Shown here: one piece after another, positions 33,870-43,977 of the stretch
How positions within the stretch are numbered: position 1 is the first letter of the stretch
Layout: each line of letters begins with the position of its first letter
NCBI GenBank assembly: GCA_030549495.1
Contig: JAUIRK010000098.1
Span: forward strand, 95,800-159,799
DNA length: 64,000 bases
Reading direction: 5' to 3'
DNA from: Nectonema munidae
Taxonomy: Eukaryota > Nematomorpha > Nectonematoida > Nectonematidae
Position numbers and translations under genes: made by a program
Notes under the pieces: model-generated
Told to the model about the DNA's origin: nothing
The model's database searches: none
What the model saw: the letters and a program-made list of their open reading frames with translations, nothing else

Positions 33870-34990
33870 CTGGCAACATAGGTTATAAGATCTCTGATCA
33901 CTATCCTATTTTCCCATCTTTTGATGTAAAATTAAACAAAGTAAAATTAAAAATGATCCATTATGAATATTAGGATAATGATTTTAAATCAAATGCTGTC
34001 CCAAATCTTTTGTGAGATGAAAAGTAAGCTTGAAAAACACATATAAAAAAATTTTCTTGTAAAAATAAATACAAAGTTGGAATTTCTCCTTGGATAAATA
34101 GTGAAATGCATAACAACCAAAGATAGTTTGCATTTAAGAAGTTCCATGTTGATAGCATTGAATATTTAATCTTCAAAAATGAATATGGAAATAAGTAACA
34201 AATTGAAACATATAATTTTTCATGAAAAAAAGGAAATATTAGGAAGAAAAGTTTGTCAATTGCAAAAATTATACGAAAAAATCTAGGAATATCATAAAAT
34301 CTGTAGACAATCATGAAAATATTCAAAAAATTGAAGTTGATACAAAGGAAGATTATGTTAGGAGGATTATTTACAGAACATATTCGATGAATTTTTATCT
34401 CAAACAGATATAATTGAAGATAAAATTTCATTTGAGAAACCTTCTAATGCCAAAAATACAGTTTCCCATTTGAATTTTGTAACATAAGATGATATATTGA
34501 ATGCTGTAAACAGATCGAAAGAATAGTCATTTTTCAGGCTTCTATGACTTTTCTTGGGTAATAATTATAAATGGTATTATTTAAGATACTTTATAATCAG
34601 TGTATAAAATGTGTAATTTGTGCATTGAATATTCGTATCTACCGCAGTGTTCTAAAATCATTAATATTATTCTAATACATAAAAAGTGGAGCAAGCAAAT
34701 CCGAATTGAAAAATTATCGCCCAATTTGTATTATTGCAATTTTTGCATGAGCATATAATTGATGATAATAAGCTGTATTATTATTTTGAGACTGACTAAT
34801 CTTTTCTTTTTCCCATACCAATTTGAATATCAGTCGATTTTACTTTCATTAATGATTTTACTGAAATTTGGAACAAAAATCATGTCTGCTTAGCTGTCTT
34901 TCTTGAAGTCTGCCTTTGATACAGTCAATTTTTCTATTCTTGAAATTAAGTTATCATTGGGTGCTCTATCACCTGAAACCGAACCCGGAT
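33870..34990 (+). mobile_element. APE-type LINE fragment B
   Basis: Plus-strand pieces of a non-LTR retrotransposon in correct order. ISDHYPIFPSFDVKLNK near 33893 is the last endonuclease block (SDH). SELKNYRPICIIAIF near 34690 is the RT block NYRPI. LKSAFDTVNFSILEIKL near 34900 is the RT KAFDTV block. Frames change several times and stops are frequent. Neither a 5' end nor a tail is visible. Confidence 0.75.
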
Positions 34991-35985
34991 GTGGGCTAAC
35001 ATAATATATCGCAACAATTTCATAAAGTCTGACAGAAAATAAATATTGTGTTCTATCTTTCATTTTTATCTACACATATTATGTACATATATTTTTTTAT
35101 TAAAATATATTTGTGCAACATTCATGATATTGATTTATACTCTCTAATAATTAACAGATTGTATCGCTCTAATGCTTTCTACACGGGTATGGACACCTAA
35201 GGAACATTAGTAGTCTTTCTACATATTTCGACTGTATACACTCTTGACCTACTATGAACATCTCGAGTTAAAGTTTAATTTGTTCATTGATTTTATGGTA
35301 TAATTATAAAACTTAAATGTGCAATACAATAAGGCTTTTCTTACCCATTATATTTTGTTTTACACAGGTTTTACTGAAATATAAAAAATAGGTAAAAGTA
35401 AAAGAAGTATTTTTATACTAAAAAAAAGAAATAATTAATTGTCTTTTGAGCTAAAATTTTCCAATTCATTTTTGGGTAATATACAATGAGCAAGTTTATA
35501 ATTTGGATAGTTACAAATTGCAAAGAAAAAAAACAGAAATGCGCAGTTCTAATGACTATAGCCAAAATAATAAGAATTTTATTCTAATTGTTTTAATGGT
35601 ATGATAATGAAAAAAAATCAAAAAGAGATATTATATCTTTCTCCAAATTTAAACAAACTTGATGTCATGTTTAGTGGCTAATTGAAAACATTATACGACC
35701 AAACCATAAAATGAATAATTAAGATTAATGTATTACCTTTTAAGTAGCTCATATTTGATGAAAAAATTTATCCTTTAAAAAAATTTAAAAATTTTAAAAG
35801 TCCATTTTTAAAAGAGTTCAAAAAGGAAAACAAATTAAAAAAATAATCAGAGAATTTTTTTTCTGGAGAAATTTTAACAAAATTTTTAATCTGAAATCAA
35901 ATAAAGAATCTTTTATCTCTCAAAAATAATTAATCTTTGGATATAAGGAAAATAGTTTAGGTAATTTTAAGTCTTCACCTGATAT
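34991..35985. other. No feature seen
   Basis: AT-rich; may hold more LINE sequence decayed beyond recognition. Confidence 0.4.
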
Positions 35986-35989
35986 TATC

Positions 35990-36215
35990 AACATTTTCAA
36001 TTTATCACTTTCTACTTGAATATATCCAAATGCCCTTAAACTAGCTAAAATTATAGTTATATCAAAATATGGGAAAAATTGCAATAATATAGAAAGTTAT
36101 CGACCACTCTCCATTATTTATATCTTGGCAAAAGTTTTAAAATATCACATTGAATCAATATATGCTTTTCTAAAAATATGTTCTCTTATAAGCAAACATC
36201 CTTTACCTTACTGAT
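35990..36215 (+). mobile_element. APE-type LINE fragment C (RT block)
   Basis: Reads AKIIVISKYGKN, then ESYRPLSIIYILAKVLKYHI, the first RT block (KKG...YRPISIL..LSKVLE) of a LINE. It repeats a domain already seen at 34.69 kb, so this is a separate insertion. Confidence 0.7.
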
Positions 36216-37680
36216 TCTAATTTTTTACAATTTCCAATACCGACACTTATTCTAATTGTATTTTTAGAATGCTTATTTTATTATAATATTCACTTATTAA
36301 TTATTTTTATAGTTAAAATCAAAAAATTTCAACCTGAAATTTACAAATATTAGTATTGGTCCAACTTCAAGGCGGTTAGTTTGCAGAGTAAATACGTTAC
36401 CCCCAAATTATTAGCTAATAACAGCCTATAATTTTCTTAAGAAAATTGTTGAATCGCATAAAATTGGAAAAAGATCTGAAAACAAATAAGATATTTTTCT
36501 TATTAAGTTGGCTTTTTAAAAATTTTAAGTACTGTAATAGAACTATATTATTATAGTAAAAAAATTGATGAAGCCTTTAGTGAAACCAGATTTTTCTACT
36601 AAAAATGTATACACAGTGAAATAGTCAACATTTTTAGAGTGACATATTTGTATATCCATTTTCCTTTTTACAGCAATTCCATATTCAATATTCTTCCAAA
36701 TTTTGTAAATCTACAGTAGGTACTGAACATATCACATTATTGATTTTTCTTCATCTAGCTACCATTGACCAACTCAATTGCATAGGCATTATTAATATGG
36801 AAATCTTATCATTGTCTTTACATATTGATTCAGTAAAGGTTTCAAGATTTAGTAGCATTTTTTGCATGAATCGATGTTTCCTTCATTATTCCATTCGTAT
36901 GCTTCATTTCTATTCATATACCTTTCCGTGCTCAAATATTATTTGGGGTTGATCTAATAAAGTTTACTTAAAGAAACTATATCAAGCCCTTTAAGAGATA
37001 CATTCGCTTTGCGAATTATAACTCGTTAATTTATCTTTGATTGTAACGCTATTAATTTGTACATAGATAGTCATTGCAAATTTTACTATAAAACTATCAT
37101 AAAAAATAGTCTCTGTACCTCTTTTTTTGTACACAACTCAGTATTTCAACATATCCACATTTTATTTTTCTCGTAAAACCTCTCTTTTCTAAAAAAAATT
37201 ATCAAAAAAACTATCAAGATTGTGAATAAATATAATAATTTGCTTAATTTTAGTAACTCTGGATCTTTTAAAAAAATTTCTTTTTAATACTATGGTATTT
37301 CTCTAATTAGATAAGTTAGCAAATAATTAGGATAAATATTATCAGTAGTATGGAAACACCACAGAAGAAAACAAAAAGTAGCAATGAAATGTATAGAAAT
37401 TATATGTAACATACAAAGTATAGCGTTTGCGAATCCATATTATATACATAAATAAAGTCTATTTGGCATAAATTAAGTCGAAAGATGGCGTGTGATGCAA
37501 ACATATAGCAATTTTATACTGAAGCAATTTTTGATAAATATTCCTTGAAAAATTTAGTTACTCTACGTCTTATTCAATAGTAATTTCAACATCGATTATT
37601 ATTTATTAAGACTTTGTTTTCAATAATTTTAAAATCAAAAGACAACTTTTTCATTGTCGCTCATATAATCAGTGTGCCAT
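36216..37680. other. No gene seen
   Basis: AT-rich, no supported feature. Confidence 0.45.
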
Positions 37681-37689
37681 ATCCATTTG

Positions 37690-38779
37690 GACGTGGGCAA
37701 CCAATGAGCGCCAAGTTGTTCCATCTGTTTCTGATATGCTATGGTTATTCGCAATTGATTACATTAAAAATAGTAATGGATTTTGTCAATTCAACAAAGC
37801 TCAAACTCTTATCCATTTTAGCCACTAAATTTGTCATGAGCATTTTTCGATAACACGTTTTAAACGATCTTATCGAATGGCTGAACAAAACTTGTTGTTG
37901 GATGGAAAAATATTTAAACAAATGTTGCTAAGCTCTACATCAGTTGTAGGTGATGTAGCATTATCCAAAAAAGTAAAATTTTTCATTTTTCAAGCATCGT
38001 TTTTTTATTATCTTCCAGTATCCAAGTTGAAAATATTCTTGATGTCATCCAAGCTTTACAGTTGGAAAAATAAATCATTGGCAAGTCGTTAATTTTGATA
38101 TTTTTAAAACAACATTGCTTCTTTGATTTACCAATTACCAATGATTTCAGTTTCATGCCAGACGCACTACAAGAAAACATAATAGAACCTTCTTGGGAAA
38201 TTTTTACTGATTTTTTTGTATATTTAGTAGCCAATGTTTTTTCAGGTAGATCACGAGAATAAAGTGCAGTCTCATCGCAATTCAGTGTTACTCAAATCAT
38301 AACTAAACATAATCTAAACGAGAAAACCAATCATTGACTACTGCACTATCACTTTTTCACCACAAATTTCCAACGACTTGATAGAATATCGAGATTTCCA
38401 AGAAGTCACCATCCAGAAGCTTTGAAATCAGAATTGGCTAAAACAGCAGCAAATTCGGTTGCTTTCGATTGAATAATTAGGCCAGAAAGTAGAAAGTTTT
38501 TTGCTCTTGCTCGTTGAAACCATTCCCATGTTAATTTGTTCAACTTATTAAATTTACAAAAGCTATCAAAGCGTTTTTTGCTGACAGAAGCATTGTTTTG
38601 ATACTGTTGTAGATAAACATCAGCTTTTTTTAAAATGTCAGAAACTGTGCCTGTACCAACTCCGTACTTTTCACTCAACATTTTTGTGTTGGCTTAGGTG
38701 TCATTTGAAAATCATTTATTAGCAATCTTAGACTCAAGATCAAGCTAACGACGAGTAGGTTTTTTTGAGGTGTATTCAT
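37690..38779 (-). pseudogene. Tigger/pogo transposase 2 (jerky/CENP-B-like)
   Basis: Minus strand, in coding order. An ATG near 38779 starts MNTPQKKP, then LDLESKIANK and LSEKYGVGTGTVSDILKK form the Psq-type helix-turn-helix. WEWFQRARAKNFLLSGLIIQ and KATEFAAVL form the CENP-B DNA-binding half. ATKYTKKSVKISQEGSIMFS, KLKSLVIGKSKKQCCFK and NCKAWMTSRIFSTWI form the DDE core. Near 37960-37900 come FTFLDNATSPTTDVELSNIC and then FKTCYRKMLMTNLVAKMDKS. Frame changes and stops make it dead, although nearly the whole length is present. Family members insert at TA and normally encode about 450-550 residues. Confidence 0.85.
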
Positions 38780-39000
38780 CTTGAAATAAAAAGAATCAAG
38801 TTGTGTAAATTAATTTAAAAAATATTGATAAAATCTAAAAAAAAATTTCATAAAGATTTTGAAATGTATAAAAAATATATAAATAAATGTAAAGAATGTT
38901 CATAAAATTTTGAATAATTTTTATATTTTTTGATGAATTTTAATATTGATTTTTTTTCAATAAAAATAATTGATGAAATGATTATATATTTGTTATTTAT

Positions 39001-39216
39001 TACAATACTAAAACCTCTCTAAAATAAACTTTATTTTACAAAAATTTTTAAAGACTTTATGTAGATTATAAGACCGGTTTAGAGAAAAAAAGCCGGTATA
39101 CAAAGAAAAAATCATCATAGTTTTAATATAAATTTTTTTGGGACTTATTAAATTGTTCGATATAGACAAAAATTCAGTTTTGTCAAAGGCCGGTATATAG
39201 AGATTACGCTGTATAT
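39001..39216. mobile_element. Candidate pogo-type MITE
   Basis: Left TACAATACTAAAACCTCTCT and, reverse-complemented at the right, TACAGCGTAATCTCTATATA are similar to pogo/Tigger ends. Inside, GCCGGTATA occurs twice. Divergence is high, and assignment rests on the termini only. Confidence 0.45.
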
Positions 39217-39840
39217 GTGTAAAATTTTTTATATAATTATGTAGATAAAAAGTTTTTTTTGAGATGAGCTGTCATATGTAAATCAATTTTTTGACAGGTT
39301 TGATTGATTTTCATAAAAAATGAATATCACCACTGAATTCAGCATATTGGAAATGGGTATATATGAGTAAAAATATTTATATAAATACTTAGATAAAAAG
39401 TATTTTTTTTAATTTCAGAAATTTCTTATTTTATATTACTTTTGAAATGGAATATATTTCTATGCATGGATGGTTCCCTATATTTTTGGAAAAAATGGAT
39501 CAAAAGATATTAACGGACTTTTTGTTTGAAACACATATACACTACCCTTTTTCAAATACGCTGAGTCGATTAGTGATACTTATTTCCCATAAAAAGGCGT
39601 AAATTATCAAATAAATCAATCAAAATTGACAGGACCTAACGAATCATTGAACTTTTTCTTTGAAACACGTATACACTAGCATTTTCAAATACGCTGAGTC
39701 TATTGGTGATACTTATTTCCCAAAAAATGCGTAAATTATCCAATGAATCAATCAAAACTGATAGGACCTGTCAAAATTTGAATATACGAATCATTGAATT
39801 TTTGTAAAACAGGCATACACTACCTTTTCAATAAATTACA
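39217..39840 (+). repeat. Minisatellites, including a 134-bp tandem unit
   Basis: TTTGAAACACATATACACTA at about 39524 recurs 134 bases later as TTTGAAACACGTATACACTA, with TCAAATACGCTGAGTC and GATACTTATTTCCC in both units; a partial third unit starts near 39796. Before this, 39215-39415 holds two related units marked by TAGATAAAAAGT and a TTTGATTGATTTTCATAAAA phrase shared with 13.27 kb. Confidence 0.75.
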
Positions 39841-40099
39841 TGATTGTTTGATATGCCTTTTGACAAAGATTAAAGACCTAAAATATTACAAGTTTCAAAA
39901 AATAAAAGAAAATATTTTATTAGTTACAAAGAAAATCGAAAAATGAATTACTAATGATAACATCAATTCGATTGACAAATTTTAAATGAGTTAAGATTTA
40001 CAATTAAAACCATAAAACCAACAAATTCATACTGTGTATATACTATCTGATGAGCCACAAACGATATTTATTTTTCACAATAGTTTAGTAGAAAGTCTG

Positions 40100-41060
40100 A
40101 TAGTAGGCTTTGCTTTTAGGATAAACTAACGTTTTGATAAGTTCTATTCCAAAGGAAAATGAATAAATTTTTCTAGGGTCAGTTGAGTTTTTTAAACAAC
40201 AAATATTCGCGGCATTAACTCTGTATCTAATATAAAACTGCCCCTGCCAGCTTTGATAGCTCATTTTTTACTTTTTCTAGCACAAGAACTATAACAAATA
40301 CGTTGATCAAATATTTCAACTTTTCCTATAATCATACAAAGCAAGTTTTTTGATTTCGTCCTTAGTTACTGCAATTAACGTTTGTTATTTTCGTCTTTAG
40401 TTACGGCAATTGGTGGTACTGATGATGCAATTGAGATATTTTTATTGCCAGTTTTTCTTTTGACAACATTACTGTGTAAACTCAAGTTTTTTAAGTTGAT
40501 TTTTCCCACAAAACTTTGTACGAATAATTTTCTCTACCAATCATTCCAATTATCCATTCCTCTACCATCGTTCCAAAACATTTTATTTTTTCTTTGTACA
40601 CCCATCCACTTAGTTGTAAAGAGGCATAGAACCTATCTATACTTTCTATTTCTACCTACTAAGCTGCAATCTCTTTAACAGCCTTTTCAGTAGTATTTAC
40701 ATTAAAGGGGACGTCACCTTCAACAGGTGTGCCAGGATAAACACTAGATTGATATGTAAAGGCATATTCAAAACTACTCAGTGATCTAAACAACAGTCCA
40801 TATTTTGCACGCTTGAAAGGACTATACACTACTTTAAATTTTACTAAAGTTCTAGAAGGATATAAGGATTCATCTATAGTTAAGAAAGGAATTAGATTGA
40901 CCCATTTTTACATTCAACATTTTCCAAAAATAACGAAATGCATCAAATGTCCACCATTACAACAAAACTTAAATGCTTATTTAGAAAGTGAAATCTTTTC
41001 ATACTCATTGTGCTGGCAAAAACTGGGAATCGAAGATCTGACCATAAAAATTTAACTCTG
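40100..41060 (-). pseudogene. piggyBac element 5, transposase remnant
   Basis: Minus strand. LWSDLRFPVFASTMSMKRF with HFLNKHLSF (41040-40975) is the piggyBac block before the core. TIDESLYPSRTLVKFKVVYS, KRAKYGLLFRSLSSFEYAF and VYPGTPVEGDVPFNVNTTEK (40870-40700) are the IDE box and the following sheet. DRFYASLQLSGWVYKEKIKC with FGTMVEEW (40630-40560) is the second catalytic Asp box. VEIFDQRICYSSCARKSKK (near 40310-40255) is the third Asp/GVD block. Several frame changes and stops. Termini not identified. Confidence 0.82.
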
Positions 41061-41560
41061 AGATAGTTGTGCCTAAGCAAAGCTTTCAAATATGTTAGTC
41101 CTATATATATTTTTTTTTATTGGCAGATAGAAAAATTGCACGAGCATGCATTTCCTCACCATCTAAAATTCGTATATCAGGTATACTTTTCTCTATTATA
41201 TTCTTTGATATACACATTTGTATTATATATTATTTCATCTAACATAAGTTTAAGCATTCTTTTCGAGATTGTGCTAGAAGAACATCTGATCTAAGCCCAA
41301 CCACATCTTTTATTATATTTTCCCCGTTGAGATGGTAGACAATAAAATTCTCTATCAAAGAGTCCTTCATTTTTTTCTAATGAAATGGAGGTTTCAGAGA
41401 AAAAGAAGTTAATAATTCTTAAAATCATGAAAGCATTGCGGTACATGGCGTTAGAATTAATGTCAAAGTAGTCTTAGTATGTAATGTTGTAAACTAAACT
41501 AACAATGTTCAAATACAATAAATATTAAATATCTCTACTCTTTTCATTTAGTCATATATA
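41061..41560. other. No feature seen
   Basis: AT-rich, with no supported gene. Confidence 0.45.
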
Positions 41561-41561
41561 T

Positions 41562-41906
41562 CTATGTTGACAACATTTTTGAAAGGGGAACATGCTTATT
41601 GAGGCATGTTAAATTGGGTAACAAGCTAAAAAAGTTTGGAAACCACTGTTCTAACTGTTCAGGTATTTTAACAAACAAATTTTCATCTAAACAATGATCA
41701 ATACAAAAATTTACATCTAGCCTCTTGACTTTTATCAATGGTTTTTGCAAGGTAACATTATCAATGTTTGCTAACTCTTCTGGAATATTACTTTCGTCTG
41801 AAGAACAGAGTTCTTTGTAATTAGAGTCAGGGACTCTAACTTTCACTGGATGATGATTTTGAAGTAGAAAAGCCTGGGCCATGAAACAGTTAAATATGTT
41901 TTCCAC
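41562..41906 (-). other. Open frame of unknown origin running into a hAT-like end
   Basis: A 114-codon minus-strand frame. Its last third is a translated transposon terminus: reverse-complemented from 41648 the DNA reads CAGTGGTTTCCAAAC, a hAT-type end. The first 80 codons are acidic, with PDSNYKELCSSDESNIPEE, and match nothing I recognise. Probably part of a mobile element rather than a host exon. Confidence 0.35.
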
Positions 41907-42015
41907 ACATTGTGGTTCTTCTACGGAGACATCTCGAGATCCCCCTTCAGATTTTTTTTCACTTTAGCGATTAGACATACTACAAAAATTATGTTTTCTA
42001 ATATGAAAAATTTAT

Positions 42016-42045
42016 ATACAGTAAAACCTCCCCATAACGGTCAGT
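42016..42045 (+). mobile_element. pogo/Tigger-type terminal repeat
   Basis: TACAGTAAAACCTCCCCATA followed by ACGGTCAGTACC is the typical start of a pogo/Tigger element. Its body cannot be read because the sequence turns into homopolymers soon after. Confidence 0.6.
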
Positions 42046-42099
42046 ACCGGGCCCCCTCAACACTCGCCTTTGTGAGGGGGGCCCCTTTATTATAGGGCA

Positions 42100-42817
42100 C
42101 CTTTTTTTTTTTTGAAAAATATGGAAAAAAAAAACACATTTTTTAAAAAAATATTTTTTTTATATAAAAAATATTTTTTTTTTTTTTTAGAGTGTTTTTC
42201 ACACTTTTTTAAAAAAAAAACCTCCCCCTCCACAATGGATTAAATTTTTTAAAAAAATTTTTTTTTAAAAAAATTTTTTTTCAAAAGAAACCCTTTGTCC
42301 CTTTTATTATCTCCCCCAACCCCCTTTTTTGGGGGGGGGGCCCTCTCCCCCTCTCCCTCTTTGTTTATTTTCTGGTGGGGGTGTTTTTTGGGTTTGGGCT
42401 TTTTTTTTGTCTCTCCCCCCCTGGGGGGGAGAGGGGGGGGGGGGGGGGGGAAAAAAAAAATTTTTTTAACAAAAAAGGGGGGGGGGGGGGGGGGGGGTGT
42501 GTAAATAAAATTTTTTTTTTTTATTTTTTTTTTTTTTTTTTTCTTAAAAAACCCCCCCCCCTTTTGGGGGGGGGGGGGGGGGGGGGGTTTTTTTTTTTTT
42601 ATTTTCTGTGTGTTTTTTCCCCCCCCTGGGGTGGGGGGGTGTCTTTTTTTCCCCCTTTTTTTTTTTTTTTTTTTTTTTTTTTGGGGGGGGGGGGGGGTTT
42701 GGGGGGGGGGGGTTCCCCCTTTTTTTTTTTTTTTTTTTTCCCCCCCTCTTCCCTTTTAGGGTTTTGCCCCCCCCCCGGGTGTTATATTAGTTGTGTTTTT
42801 TTGGGGTTTTTTTTTTT

Positions 42818-42885
<68 letters not shown>

Positions 42886-42897
42886 GTGTTGTTTTTT

Positions 42898-42932
<35 letters not shown>

Positions 42933-43009
42933 TTTTTTTTTTTAAATTTTTTGGGGGGGGGGGGGGGGGGGGGGGGGGAAAGGGGGAAGGGGGGGGGGGG
43001 GGGGGGGGG

Positions 43010-43068
<59 letters not shown>
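42100..43068. repeat. Homopolymer tract, probable assembly artefact
   Basis: Almost 1 kb made of runs of T, G, A and C, many longer than 15 bases, with very few mixed dinucleotides; G and T runs dominate on the plus strand. The open frames here (poly-Gly/Phe or poly-Pro/Lys) are consequences of the runs. The composition is unlike the rest of the window, and no natural element has this make-up. Confidence 0.85.
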
Positions 43069-43069
<1 letters not shown>

Positions 43070-43079
43070 ATTGGAGAAT

Positions 43080-43735
43080 TCTTACCTAGAACAGAATATA
43101 TGAGAAGTGAAGAAAAAATATTCAAGTTGAGAGCAAAAACTTATGAGATATAAGCTCAGCAATGCATACAATTTTGATGTAAATGCTTGGGTACGATAAT
43201 AAAGTGGAAAGAGATCAAAAATAGACTAGATATAAAGGATATTTATGCATGATAAATCGAATTGTATAAAAAGAATTTGATGTGAACTGAAGGAGATTTT
43301 GAGTGATGCAAACACATTGATTTTATGGAGACATTTATTATTCAAAACTTTCGTTCGTTATACCAAACAAGATTATGAGGAACTGATATCCCTATTTCAA
43401 CTTTTATGATATCAGTGTATTCACAATACAGTTCATGTAAACCACCATATGCGTAGGGCAAGTTTTACCCTGCTTTATGGCGAGAATATGCATCAAAAGA
43501 ATAAGTAAATCTGTTTATTTTTACAAGCGCACGAATAATAAGGGAGCATGTGATGCTTATGAATCAATGCTGCTAACTTATGGTTCTCTTATACTTATAT
43601 TCCATGCGTGCTTCTATATTTGTGGAACGGATAGTACCATGCACGATAATAAATCTCTCAGCGTAGCAGCAGTTATATGCTTCTGATGAGATTATTTTAT
43701 ATTCAGTTTACAATTTTTCGAGATCAATATCATTC
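43080..43735. other. No gene seen
   Basis: Ordinary AT-rich sequence after the homopolymers, without supported coding sequence. Confidence 0.45.
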
Positions 43736-43977
43736 TTCCCTAACATTTTTCATTTTGTTACCTCTACCCACTGGGTTTTTCGTTTTGTCTATTCGTGTGA
43801 AGCTCACTTTCCTTTTTTGTAAAATTTGTCATTATTTCTTGTCAAAATGAAGTTCAAGCATCTATGTTCTGCTTTGGAGCATTTGGAAGAGGACGACTCT
43901 TTGGAAAATGACAGTCCTATTGACATTGTTATACTTCCTCCTGATGAAAATGATGTCGTTACCGATACCGAGGACAT

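Noticed and set aside
33970-34431. 153-codon minus-strand open frame, hydrophobic
   Set aside because: Lies antisense to a recognisable LINE fragment and has no domain of its own; the hydrophobicity comes from AT-rich codons.
42295-43153. Long poly-Gly/Phe and poly-Pro/Lys open frames
   Set aside because: Products of homopolymer runs in a probable artefact region.
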